Positions 1 through 8,132 of a stretch of 64,000 bases of DNA are shown in pieces. Where the stretch lies: positions 310,001 to 374,000 of the forward strand of contig NZ_CAIWNQ010000002.1 in NCBI RefSeq assembly GCF_903914075.1, written 5' to 3'. The translations under genes were made by a program, and so were the position numbers. Source of the stretch: Ruegeria sp. THAF57 (GTDB lineage Bacteria > Pseudomonadota > Alphaproteobacteria > Rhodobacterales > Rhodobacteraceae). Each line of letters opens with the position of its first letter. Position 1 is the first letter of the stretch. The notes beneath the pieces are model-generated. The model had not been told where the DNA came from. It was given only the letters and a program-made list of their open reading frames with translations, and ran no database searches.

Positions 1-275
1 ATTTTGGACGTGGCATGACGAGACAAAGCCAGCGGCAGATCCTTGCCGGAAATCCCACATCCGTCATCGGTGACTCGGATTAAAGTCTTGCCACCATCGG
101 CAAAATCAACGGCGATGCGCGACGATCCCGCGTCGATTGCGTTCTCAACCAGTTCTTTCACGGCAGAGGCTGGCCGCTCGACCACCTCACCCGCCGCGAT
201 GCGATTGATCGCAGCATCGTCGAGCTGTCGAATTACGGGTCGAGTTTCGCTGATATTGGGGTTTGCCTGCGCCAT
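1..275 (-). CDS. mutL: DNA mismatch repair protein MutL (N-terminal part, cut by window edge)
   Basis: This is the first 91 codons of MutL, the GHKL-type ATPase that links MutS mismatch recognition to strand incision. The start is the ATG whose complement lies at 273-275. The N-terminus carries the family's ATP-binding motifs: [10 protein letters not shown], then [12 protein letters not shown] (motif I, with the ATP-hydrolysis Glu and the Mg-binding Asn), DDGCGI (motif II) and the RHATSK segment. The rest of the ATPase domain and the C-terminal dimerisation domain lie to the left of the window. The gene points away from the window and has its own upstream gap of about 280 bases, so it is probably not cotranscribed with the metal transporter operon. 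The identification is firm. Confidence 0.95.
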   Translation of the reverse strand, partial: MAQANPNISETRPVIRQLDDAAINRIAAGEVVERPASAVKELVENAIDAGSSRIAVDFADGGKTLIRVTDDGCGISGKDLPLALSRHATSK

Positions 276-349
276 ACCCCTAGACCTAGCACAGTCGCAG
301 ACGATTCTGCCACAGGTTTGAGGACCGGATTATAGGGGGGGCGAGGGGG

Positions 350-410
350 CGTTCGAACAATCGCGCCGTGTCACAGAGAGGCGGCGAACATCGCCGCGAT
401 TGTCCGAACG
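350..410. repeat. Long imperfect inverted repeat between mutL and the metal permease gene
   Basis: Two 16-base arms (350-365 and 395-410) are reverse complements at 15 of 16 positions. The apical region contains a second, perfect hairpin, GCGGCGA-ACA-TCGCCGC (381-397), which overlaps the inner part of the right arm. Neither strand has a T-run after the structure, so it is not an ordinary intrinsic terminator. It sits after the stop of the leftward metal transporter operon and upstream of mutL. Apart from it, the gap 276-556 shows nothing I can name. Confidence 0.5.
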
Positions 411-556
411 AACCATTGTGAGTGGTGGACGTCCTTTAGCAATGATTGGTTCGTAGCACGATGAAACGCATGTGACTCTTAAACTCTGGTCGGGGTCATT
501 TGGTGGGCGGAGATCAGCCGAAAGGCCGCATCCTCACATAGCAAGATCACGCCTAG

Positions 557-1486
557 TCAAGTCGAACCGGGTGCGCCGGTCCGCGTTCGACAGGGGCCCC
601 AAATCGCGGTGCAAGCAAGGATCAAACCCGAAACCGTTGCGATCATTCCCGCCGCGCTGACGGCATCTACAGCGCCCAGCCATAATGGCCCGTACCCCGC
701 CAGTACATAACCCGCGACAGCCGAAATAACCGCGAAAACGATGCTCCAAGCGATCTGGGTTTCCAACCGGTTGGTCATCATGCGCGCCGCCGCCGGGGGG
801 CAAATGAACATCGCGATCACGATGATCGAACCCACGGCATCAAACGCCGCAACGGCCGCAATCGCCGCAACGATCACCAGAGCCATGCCAAGCGCTCCGG
901 TCCTGATACCGATCGTTCGGGCAAACCCTTCGTCGAAGGTAGAGATCTTGAGCGGTCGCCAGAACAGCCAGGTGAACAAGCAGACACCTGCCAATGTCAG
1001 CGCGATACGGGGCAATTCAGGCGGCAGCCCCGCGAGCGCTTGAATATCCCACACAGACGCCCATCCCACCGCGTCCAACCAGATCAGGCTTTCAAGGTTC
1101 CCGTACAATGCATGTTCGACATCCAGATGAACGGTCGAGGTGTCGGTTTGTTCCAGCAACAGCACCCCGGCCGCAAACATTGTGGTAAAAACGACCCCCA
1201 TTGCGGCACCGGATTCAATCTGACCCAGCCTGCGGATCGCCTCGATCATGATAACCGCCACCACCGCAGCGCCTGCGGCACCCAGCATCATGGGCCATGT
1301 CGAAATCGCTCCGGTCAGCAAAAAGGCCACAACGATGCCGGGTAGAACTACATGGCTGATTGCGTCACCGATCAGAGCCTGCTTACGCAGCACCAGAAAG
1401 TTGCCCGGCAAGGCGCAGGCGATGGCCGCAAAAGTTCCGATCAGCAATGGCGTCAGGGACAGGGGGACGAATTCTTCTCCGCTCAT
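557..1486 (-). CDS. troD: Metal ABC transporter permease (TroD/MntD/SitD/ZnuB family)
   Basis: This 309-residue inner-membrane permease is the last gene of the leftward metal-uptake operon. It is a multi-spanning protein of the ABC-3 family that forms the channel for Mn, Zn or Fe ions together with its paralogue immediately upstream. The N-terminal part shows the family's conserved LIGDAISHVVLPG segment, where the permease docks on the ATPase, and several long hydrophobic helices follow, including IIVIAMFICPPAAARMM. Its start overlaps the stop of the preceding permease gene by 4 bases (ATGA), indicating translational coupling. The family is certain; metal specificity cannot be read from the permease. 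Confidence 0.88.
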   Translation of the reverse strand: MSGEEFVPLSLTPLLIGTFAAIACALPGNFLVLRKQALIGDAISHVVLPGIVVAFLLTGAISTWPMMLGAAGAAVVAVIMIEAIRRLGQIESGAAMGVVFTTMFAAGVLLLEQTDTSTVHLDVEHALYGNLESLIWLDAVGWASVWDIQALAGLPPELPRIALTLAGVCLFTWLFWRPLKISTFDEGFARTIGIRTGALGMALVIVAAIAAVAAFDAVGSIIVIAMFICPPAAARMMTNRLETQIAWSIVFAVISAVAGYVLAGYGPLWLGAVDAVSAAGMIATVSGLILACTAIWGPCRTRTGAPGST

Positions 1487-2688
1487 GGGGTCACTCCCCT
1501 CGGGTCACCGATCTGACGGTCGATTTCGGTGATCTGATCTCGGGTCAGAACAGTTTCAATGTCGCGCAACCCATCGTACAGGGCAGCCGTGGCCTCATGC
1601 GCCTGATCCGCCCGGACGATCTCCCACCGTTTTTCGTCGCGCAGCGCCTTTGCAGCGCGCGCCCTGCCCGCCTCGGTTGCAACCCCATCGGCCCGGACCA
1701 GCCCCGCGCTGCGTAACAGTCGGAGCGTTAACGGCTCGTAGATATTTTGTCCCTGCGCCAGCGCCAAAAGCCCCTGTCGAATATGGACCCTGCGTTGGAA
1801 GCTGAGATGCCGCAAAACAGCCGCCAGTACGCCCCGAACCGGCGCAAGCAAAAGGGATATTGCAAACAAGGCAAAGCTGACCAGAACAATGATCGGACCG
1901 GTTGGTAGATTGGGGGTCGAGGCTGAAAGCGCCGCGCCCAGATATCCCGAAAGCCCTCCGACCAGCCCGGCCAGCAACACAACACGTTCCGATCGTTCGG
2001 TCCAGAAACGCGCGGCGACGGGCGGAATGATCAGCAGCGCGACGATCAGAATCAACCCGACGATCTTCAACCCCACGACCGTCACGGCCATGACCAGCCC
2101 CATCATTGCCAGGTCAATGCGATGCACAACATGCCCGCGGGCCGCCGCATATTCGGCGTCAAACGCCACCAGTGTCATGGGGCGGCGAATGATCATCACC
2201 AAAGCCAGTGTTGCCGCGCCGCCGATCGCGATAATCATGGCGTCAGCCCACAACATGCCCGCAGTCGAGCCCAGCAAGAACCCTTCCAGCCCCGCCTGAC
2301 GGCCCACACCCATCGTCTGAATCACCGTAAGCAGGACGATACCAAACCCAAAGAACACGGACAGAACTGCACCGATCGCGGCGTCCTCGGCCAGTCTTGT
2401 GTGCCGGGTCAACCAGTTCATGCACAGAAGGCCCACCCATGCGGACAAGGCTGACCCAACCAGCAGACCGATCAGGTTGCGACCATCGCCGCCAAGCGCG
2501 ACCAGAACCATGAACGCCAGACACACGCCCGGCAGGGTCGCATGGCTAATGGCATCGCTGACAAGCGCACGTTTTCTTAGGAATAGAAACGTTCCGGTGA
2601 CCCCTGCCGAAATACCCAGCAAAGTCGCACCGATGGCGACCAGCGTGGCGTTATAGCCAAGCTGCAGGGTCAGGGCATCCCAAAGCAT
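1483..2688 (-). CDS. troC: Metal ABC transporter permease with DtxR-like C-terminal extension (TroC/MntC/SitC)
   Basis: This 401-residue protein has an N-terminal ABC-3 family permease domain (about residues 1-285, with RALVSDAISHATLPG and eight or so hydrophobic helices). It continues with about 110 soluble residues that look like a winged-helix and metal-binding region of DtxR/MntR-type regulators, for example LYEPLTLRLLRSAGLV-like helices and a final LTRDQITEIDRQIGDP helix. Ordinary permeases of this family end near 290 residues. The extension would sit in the cytoplasm, where it could sense the imported metal, but that is inference. The gene lies 2 bases after the ATPase gene and overlaps the next permease by 4 bases. 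Confidence 0.85.
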   Translation of the reverse strand: MLWDALTLQLGYNATLVAIGATLLGISAGVTGTFLFLRKRALVSDAISHATLPGVCLAFMVLVALGGDGRNLIGLLVGSALSAWVGLLCMNWLTRHTRLAEDAAIGAVLSVFFGFGIVLLTVIQTMGVGRQAGLEGFLLGSTAGMLWADAMIIAIGGAATLALVMIIRRPMTLVAFDAEYAAARGHVVHRIDLAMMGLVMAVTVVGLKIVGLILIVALLIIPPVAARFWTERSERVVLLAGLVGGLSGYLGAALSASTPNLPTGPIIVLVSFALFAISLLLAPVRGVLAAVLRHLSFQRRVHIRQGLLALAQGQNIYEPLTLRLLRSAGLVRADGVATEAGRARAAKALRDEKRWEIVRADQAHEATAALYDGLRDIETVLTRDQITEIDRQIGDPRGVTP

Positions 2689-2690
2689 GT

Positions 2691-3494
2691 CTACCCCAGC
2701 GCGCGCGAAATCTGGTCGATCTGAGCGGTCGCAAGGCGGCCTCCGTACGCAGATTGCAGCGTTTCGGCGGTGAATGCCTCGGCCACAGGGCCTTCGGCGA
2801 CTTTGCGTGTATTGATCAGGAAGACGTGGTCAAAATAATCCGTGATGGTCGCCAGGTCATGATGCACGGCAACAACCGTCTTGCCGGCTGTTTTCAGGTC
2901 TTTCAACACCGCTATGATCGCCTTTTCTGTGGCCGCATCAACGCCTGCGAACGGCTCGTCCAGCAGGTAAAGCTCTGCGTCCTGAGCCAAGGCGCGTGCC
3001 AGAAAGACGCGCTGTTGCTGGCCGCCCGACAACTGACCGATCTGACGATCGGCAAAGTCGCGCATTCCCACCCGGTGCAGACAGTCCATCGCCCGCGATA
3101 TGTGACGAAACCGCACCCGACCAAGCAGCCCCAACTGACCGGACAGCCCCATCAGCACCACGTCGATCACACGGGCTGGAAAATCCCAATCGACACTCGC
3201 CCGCTGTGGGACATAAGCGATCCGTTCGCGCTGTTTGTCCAGCGGCTTGCCAAACACCGTCACCTGACCGGACAAGGGCGAGACAATGCCCAAAGCCGCC
3301 TTAAGCAGGGTGGACTTGCCCGCGCCGTTAGGCCCGATAATCGCGGTCATCGCGCCCGGCTGAACCGTCATATCCACAGAAAAAACCGCAGGTTTCTGGC
3401 CGTATGAGACTGTCAGACCCCGGATTGCCAACGGGCTGTCGTCAAGACTGTCCTCCGGTATCGAAACACCCTGATCAGCGGCCAGTTCCAGCAT
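2691..3494 (-). CDS. troB: Metal ABC transporter ATP-binding protein (TroB/MntB/SitB)
   Basis: This is the cytoplasmic ATPase that powers the metal permease pair. It has Walker A GPNGAGKST (near residue 55), a Q-loop in AYVPQRASVDWDFP (the VDWDFP segment is typical of Mn/Zn/Fe importers), the ABC signature LSGGQQQR, and Walker B LYLLDEPFAGVD followed by the switch His in AVHHDL. The start is given as ATG 3494; a GTG directly before it at 3497 is an alternative. It follows the stop of the binding-protein gene almost without a gap, so the four genes form one transcription unit. Confidence 0.92.
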   Translation of the reverse strand: MLELAADQGVSIPEDSLDDSPLAIRGLTVSYGQKPAVFSVDMTVQPGAMTAIIGPNGAGKSTLLKAALGIVSPLSGQVTVFGKPLDKQRERIAYVPQRASVDWDFPARVIDVVLMGLSGQLGLLGRVRFRHISRAMDCLHRVGMRDFADRQIGQLSGGQQQRVFLARALAQDAELYLLDEPFAGVDAATEKAIIAVLKDLKTAGKTVVAVHHDLATITDYFDHVFLINTRKVAEGPVAEAFTAETLQSAYGGRLATAQIDQISRALG

Positions 3495-3497
3495 CAC

Positions 3498-4451
3498 TCA
3501 AAACCCCGCAGACAGCTTTCCGTTCATGCCGCGGTCGGGCACATCCGCACCCAGCGCCCCGGCAATCACGGTGATATTGTGATCCAACATCCCAACATAG
3601 GTGCCTTCATAAGTTCCCGGCTCGCCCATGGCGTCCGAGAATAGTTCGCCGCCCACACCAACCTCATGACCCTGTGCAGCAGCACCTTCGATCAGGGCGC
3701 GCATCGACCGGTCAGAGACCGAGCTTTCGACGAATACCGCCCCAAGCTGTTGATCCACCAGCGTATCGACCAGCTCACCAATCCGGTTCAGGCCAGCCTC
3801 AGACTGGGTTGATATCCCCTGAATACCCATCACCTCATAGCCATATTCAGCCCCAAAATAGCCAAACGCATCATGCGCTGTGACCAGCACGCGGTTGTTT
3901 TCGGGAACAGAGGCAAGGGCCTCAGCAGCATAGGCTTCCAACTGTTCAATCTCAGCCAGATGTACCTGAGCGTTACTTGCAAAATGGCCAGCGGCCTCGG
4001 GGCGCGCTTCGGTCAGGGCCGCCTGCACCTCGACCACCACGTCGCGCCACAGGGCCGGGCTCATCCAAACATGCGGGTCGAACTTGTCGGCGTAGTCGTC
4101 ATGCGCCCGCAGCTTGGATGGATCGACCCCTTCGGCCACCGCCACGACAGGGCGCGTGCGGCCCAGATCGTGGAAGAAGTCCTCCATCTGCGCTTCAAGA
4201 TACAGCCCGTGCCACAGAATGAGGTCAGCGCGGGTCATGGCAACGATATCGCTTCGGGTCTGACGATAGGCGTGCGGGTCCACGCCCGGACCCATCAGGC
4301 CTTTGACGTCGACCTCATCACCGCCAACCTGACGAACGGCGTCTGCAATCATACCCGTAGTTGCCACCACCTTCAGCGGTGCCTCGGCCCATGCCGTAAC
4401 GGGCAGTACAGCGGCAAATGCCAGCGCTGCAAAAAAGGTACGACGAATCAT
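3498..4451 (-). CDS. troA: Periplasmic metal-binding protein of a TroABCD/MntABCD-type importer
   Basis: This is the solute-binding protein (cluster A-I family) that delivers Mn, Zn or Fe to the permeases. The start at 4451 gives a clean signal peptide (MIRRTFFAALAFAAVLPVTAWAE); an earlier in-frame start at 4505 would run into the operator and is rejected. The likely metal ligands are His60 (GVDPHAY), His127 (DPHVWMSP), His193 (TAHDAFGYF) and Asp273 (LFSDAMG). They match the His-His-His-Asp set of Treponema TroA, and the GIQGISTQSEAG stretch is also close to TroA. The three-His set is compatible with Zn or Mn, so specificity stays open. First gene of the operon; likely repressed through the palindromes just upstream. 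Confidence 0.9.
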   Translation of the reverse strand: MIRRTFFAALAFAAVLPVTAWAEAPLKVVATTGMIADAVRQVGGDEVDVKGLMGPGVDPHAYRQTRSDIVAMTRADLILWHGLYLEAQMEDFFHDLGRTRPVVAVAEGVDPSKLRAHDDYADKFDPHVWMSPALWRDVVVEVQAALTEARPEAAGHFASNAQVHLAEIEQLEAYAAEALASVPENNRVLVTAHDAFGYFGAEYGYEVMGIQGISTQSEAGLNRIGELVDTLVDQQLGAVFVESSVSDRSMRALIEGAAAQGHEVGVGGELFSDAMGEPGTYEGTYVGMLDHNITVIAGALGADVPDRGMNGKLSAGF

Positions 4452-4485
4452 AGTGTGACCCCGGTTTTCTATCCCCTTAAGCCTA

Positions 4486-4536
4486 AATATGCGAACCATT
4501 CGCAACTAAGTCAACGCTATTGCGAATTATTCGCAA
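4486..4536 (-). promoter_or_regulatory. Promoter and twin Fur/Mur-like operators of the metal transporter operon
   Basis: Two palindromes lie 31 bases centre to centre: TGCGAA-CCA-TTCGCA (4490-4504) and TTGCGAA-TTA-TTCGCAA (4520-4536). Read leftwards there is a -35 TTGACT (4514-4509), a 17-base spacer and a -10 CATATT (4491-4486), so the first palindrome fills the spacer. This is the arrangement expected for metal-dependent repression of troA. The dyads resemble sites of Fur-family manganese regulators (Mur) of alphaproteobacteria. Which regulator binds is inference; no regulator gene is in the window. Confidence 0.7.
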
Positions 4537-4652
4537 GAAAAGCCTCTATTTTTGTCCAACTGGTCAAAAAAATAACACTCTGGCGGCCGCCACGCCTTCC
4601 ATTTAGGCGCAACCCGTGCGATTTTGGCGCAAACTTCCCAAAGGATGTGAAG

Positions 4653-5651
4653 ATGGATACGCAGAGCTCAGACAGCCCCGTGCGCACCGCGCATCTGCCA
4701 CAAGTGACCGAGCCCCGGAACCCTGGAATGGATCTGGACCTAGAATGGGTTCGGGGGGTTCAGGCCAACACCTCGGCAATCGAACGCCGCGCCGCGACCC
4801 TGCCGGGCCGACGGTCGGTGAAAAAAGACTATCAGGCCGCTTGGCTGTTGAAGGCGATCACGATGATCGACCTGACGACGCTGTCCGGTGACGATACCGT
4901 GGGGCGTGTGCGCCGTCTGTGCGCCAAGGCCCGTCAGCCGGTCGCACCCGCGCTGCTGCAGGCGATGGATATGCCGCCGATCACCACGGGGGCCGTCTGC
5001 GTCTATCATGATATGGTCGAAACCGCCGTGGATGCGCTGAAAGGCACCGGCATCCCGGTCGCTGCCGTCTCAACCGGGTTTCCAGCGGGTTTGTCGCCAT
5101 TTCACCTGCGCGTGGCTGAGATTGAAGAAAGCGTCAAAGCAGGGGCCGAAGAGATCGACATCGTCATCTCTCGCCGCCACGTTCTGTCAGGCGACTGGCA
5201 GGCTTTGTATGACGAGATGAAGGCATTCCGAACCGCCTGCGGTGATGCCCACGTCAAAGCCATCCTCGCGACCGGAGAGCTGGGCAGCCTGCGCAACGTC
5301 GCACGCGCTTCGGTCGTGTGCATGATGGCGGGGGCGGATTTCATCAAGACGTCGACCGGCAAGGAAAGCGTCAACGCCACGTTGCCCGTCACCCTTGTGA
5401 TGATCCGCGCGATCCGTGACTACTATGACCGTACCGGGTATCGGGTTGGGTATAAACCTGCAGGCGGGATTTCCAAGGCCAAGGATGCGCTGGTTTACCT
5501 GTCACTGATCAAGGATGAGCTGGGCGACCGCTGGCTGGAGCCAGACCTGTTCCGCTTTGGCGCTTCATCGCTGCTGGGCGATATTGAACGACAGTTGGAA
5601 CACTATGTCACCGGGGCATACTCTGCCGGCTACCGTCACTCCATGGGCTGA
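4653..5651 (+). CDS. deoC: Deoxyribose-phosphate aldolase
   Basis: DeoC is the class I aldolase that splits 2-deoxyribose 5-phosphate into acetaldehyde and glyceraldehyde 3-phosphate in deoxynucleoside catabolism. The start at 4653 has AAGGA about 8 bases upstream. The protein has 332 residues, longer than the roughly 250 of E. coli DeoC because of an N-terminal extension of about 50-60 residues. Active-site residues are visible: Asp169 (AEEIDIVIS), the Schiff-base Lys232 (DFIKTSTGK) and the proton-relay Lys268 (GYKPAGG). The next gene, an aldehyde dehydrogenase, starts 10 bases later and could oxidise the acetaldehyde released, so the pair looks like one catabolic unit. Confidence 0.95.
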   Translation: MDTQSSDSPVRTAHLPQVTEPRNPGMDLDLEWVRGVQANTSAIERRAATLPGRRSVKKDYQAAWLLKAITMIDLTTLSGDDTVGRVRRLCAKARQPVAPALLQAMDMPPITTGAVCVYHDMVETAVDALKGTGIPVAAVSTGFPAGLSPFHLRVAEIEESVKAGAEEIDIVISRRHVLSGDWQALYDEMKAFRTACGDAHVKAILATGELGSLRNVARASVVCMMAGADFIKTSTGKESVNATLPVTLVMIRAIRDYYDRTGYRVGYKPAGGISKAKDALVYLSLIKDELGDRWLEPDLFRFGASSLLGDIERQLEHYVTGAYSAGYRHSMG

Positions 5652-5661
5652 GGAAAGAACA

Positions 5662-7995
5662 ATGACAGTCAAAGAAATCTTCGAGACCATGGATTACGGC
5701 CCCGCCCCCGAAAGCGCTGCCGAGGCTTTGGCATGGCTAGTCGATCAGGGTGGCAAGTTCGGCCACTATATTGACGGCGCCTTCACCAAGCCGGGCAAAG
5801 GGTTCGAAAGCCGCAACCCCGCGACCGGAGAGGTTCTGGCCAAGCTGACCCAAGCCAAGCAGAGTGACGTGGACGCCGCCGTTGCCGCCGCCCGCAAAGC
5901 TCAGCCCAAGTGGGAGAAACTGGGCGGTGCTGGCCGTGCACGATACCTCTATGCCATTGCGCGGCTGTTGCAGAAACATTCGCGCCTGTTCGCCGTGCTG
6001 GAAAGCCTTGATAACGGCAAACCGATCCGGGAATCGCGCGACATCGACATCCCTCTGGTCCAGCGGCATTTCTACTATCACGCAGGCATGGCGCAGTTGA
6101 TGGAAAGCGAACTGCCCGACGCGCAGGCCTTGGGTGTGTGCGGTCAAATCATTCCCTGGAACTTCCCCTTGCTGATGCTCGCTTGGAAGGTGGCCCCCGC
6201 TTTGGCGATGGGGAACACAGTGGTTCTGAAACCCGCCGAATACACCTCACTTACCGCGCTGCTGTTTGCCGATATCTGCTCACAAGCCGGGCTGCCCAAG
6301 GGCGTGGTCAATATCGTCACCGGCGATGGCGAGGTGGGCGAGATGATCGTGGCCTCGGATGTGGATAAGATCGCCTTCACCGGCTCGACGGTTGTGGGGC
6401 GGCGTATCCGCGAGGCGACGGCGGGTTCAGGCAAGGAGCTGACGTTAGAGCTGGGCGGGAAGTCCGCCTATATCGTGTTTGACGATGCCGATATTGATTC
6501 AGCCATCGAAGGGCTGGTTGACGCGATCTGGTTCAATCAGGGGCAGGTCTGCTGTGCAGGGTCCCGCCTGCTAGTGCAGGAAGGGATCGCTGATCGCTTT
6601 CATGCCAAACTGCGCGCCCGGATGGACGGCTTGCGCATCGGTGATCCGCTGGACAAATGCATCGACGTCGGCGCGGTCGTGGACCCGGTTCAGTTGCAGA
6701 CCATCAAGGGTATGGTCGAAAGCAACACCGCAGGTGACCTCTACCAAGCCAATAGCGCGCTGCCCGAGAATGGCTGCTACTACCCGCCAACGCTGATTTC
6801 GGGGTTGGAAACCTCGGACCCGCTGATGCAGGAAGAGATTTTTGGCCCGGTTCTGGTGTCATCCACCTTCCGCACCCCGTCCGAGGCGGTCGAGCTGGCC
6901 AATAACACCCGCTACGGGCTGGCCGCGACGGTTTGGACCGAGAATGTGAACCTCGCGCTGGATATTGCGCCGAAACTTGTTGCGGGCGTGGTCTGGGTGA
7001 ATGCGACCAACCTGTTCGACGCCGCCGCCGGGTTTGGCGGCGTACGCGAAAGCGGGTTCGGGCGCGAAGGCGGCTGGGAAGGGCTGACCGCCTATACCAA
7101 ACCCAAGGGCAAGACCAAGGCGCTGACGAAGCTCGACGCCGCCACCGGCGAGGGTGCACCGGTCGATCCAATTGACCGCACCGCGAAAATGTATGTCGGT
7201 GGCAAGCAGGCGCGACCCGATGGCGGCTATTCCAAACCCGTTTGGGGCAAATCCGGCCTTTTGGGGCATGTGGGTCTGGCAAACCGCAAGGACGTACGCA
7301 ACGCAGTCGAGGCTGCGGCAGGGGCAAAAGGCTGGTCCAAGACAACAGGCCACCTCAGGGCGCAGATCCTGTACTATATCGGCGAAAACCTCTCGGCCCG
7401 CGCAGGTGAATTCGCCGCGCGGATCGACGCCATGACCGGCGGCAAGACCGGCGCGGCCGAGGTTGAGGCCTCGATTCAGCGCCTGTTCACGGCGGCAGCA
7501 TGGGCCGACAAGTATGACGGTCAGGTGCATGGCGTCCCGATCCGGGGTGTCGCGATTGCGATGAAAGAACCCGTGGGCGTGATCGGCGCGCTGTGCGCCG
7601 ATGAGGCACCATTGCTGGGTCTGGTCTCGGCCATGGCCCCGGCGATCGCGATGGGCAACCAGGTGGTACTGGCCGCGTCCGAGCCCTATCCGCTGGCTGC
7701 CACGGATTTCTACCAGATCCTTGAAACCTCGGACGTGCCCGCAGGCGTGGTCAACATCCTGACCGGTAGCCATGCGGAACTGGCGAAACCGCTGGCCTCG
7801 CACCTGAACGTGGATGCGGTCTGGTCGTTCTCGTCCACCGACTTGTCGAAAGAGATTGAGGTTGTATCTGCCGGGAACCTGAAGCGGACATGGGTCAACA
7901 ACGCCAAGGCAACCGATTGGAACGTGGATCACACGCGCCAATTCCTGCAGGCGGCGACCGAGGTCAAGAACATCTGGGTGCCCTACGGCGAATAG
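5662..7995 (+). CDS. Two-domain aldehyde dehydrogenase, deoC partner
   Basis: This 777-residue NAD(P)-dependent aldehyde dehydrogenase has a complete N-terminal catalytic domain (about 1-500), with Glu264 in LELGGKSAY and catalytic Cys297/298 in NQGQVCCAG. A second, shortened ALDH-like domain (about 510-777) has the cofactor-fold segments (EPVGVIGALC, MAPAIAMGNQVV) but no catalytic Cys motif. The second domain may be structural. The start at 5662 follows AGGAAAG and lies 10 bases after deoC. The context suggests oxidation of acetaldehyde or another aldehyde from deoxyribose breakdown; the exact substrate is not visible. Confidence 0.88.
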   Translation: MTVKEIFETMDYGPAPESAAEALAWLVDQGGKFGHYIDGAFTKPGKGFESRNPATGEVLAKLTQAKQSDVDAAVAAARKAQPKWEKLGGAGRARYLYAIARLLQKHSRLFAVLESLDNGKPIRESRDIDIPLVQRHFYYHAGMAQLMESELPDAQALGVCGQIIPWNFPLLMLAWKVAPALAMGNTVVLKPAEYTSLTALLFADICSQAGLPKGVVNIVTGDGEVGEMIVASDVDKIAFTGSTVVGRRIREATAGSGKELTLELGGKSAYIVFDDADIDSAIEGLVDAIWFNQGQVCCAGSRLLVQEGIADRFHAKLRARMDGLRIGDPLDKCIDVGAVVDPVQLQTIKGMVESNTAGDLYQANSALPENGCYYPPTLISGLETSDPLMQEEIFGPVLVSSTFRTPSEAVELANNTRYGLAATVWTENVNLALDIAPKLVAGVVWVNATNLFDAAAGFGGVRESGFGREGGWEGLTAYTKPKGKTKALTKLDAATGEGAPVDPIDRTAKMYVGGKQARPDGGYSKPVWGKSGLLGHVGLANRKDVRNAVEAAAGAKGWSKTTGHLRAQILYYIGENLSARAGEFAARIDAMTGGKTGAAEVEASIQRLFTAAAWADKYDGQVHGVPIRGVAIAMKEPVGVIGALCADEAPLLGLVSAMAPAIAMGNQVVLAASEPYPLAATDFYQILETSDVPAGVVNILTGSHAELAKPLASHLNVDAVWSFSSTDLSKEIEVVSAGNLKRTWVNNAKATDWNVDHTRQFLQAATEVKNIWVPYGE

Positions 7996-8100
7996 GACGG
8001 CGCGGACCGGCCTGCCCGCTTTACGCAGGCGAAAGCCCGCTCAAGCGTGAACATGTTGTGACGCGGGTCACATACAAGTTCACAGCCCCACCCCAGTTTA

Positions 8101-8131
8101 AGGCCCATTCAATCCCAGAATGGGCCTTTTT
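8101..8131 (+). terminator. Rho-independent terminator of deoC-ALDH
   Basis: A perfect 10-base stem, AGGCCCATTC (8101-8110) pairing with GAATGGGCCT (8118-8127), has a 7-base loop and is followed by a T-run. It ends only one or two bases before the ATG of the next gene. Confidence 0.85.
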
Positions 8132-8132
8132 C

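Noticed and set aside
3873..4652. Upstream extension of deoC by about 260 codons
   Set aside because: It is antisense to troA and would read through the metal operator; DeoC homology begins after the ATG at 4653, which has its own ribosome site.
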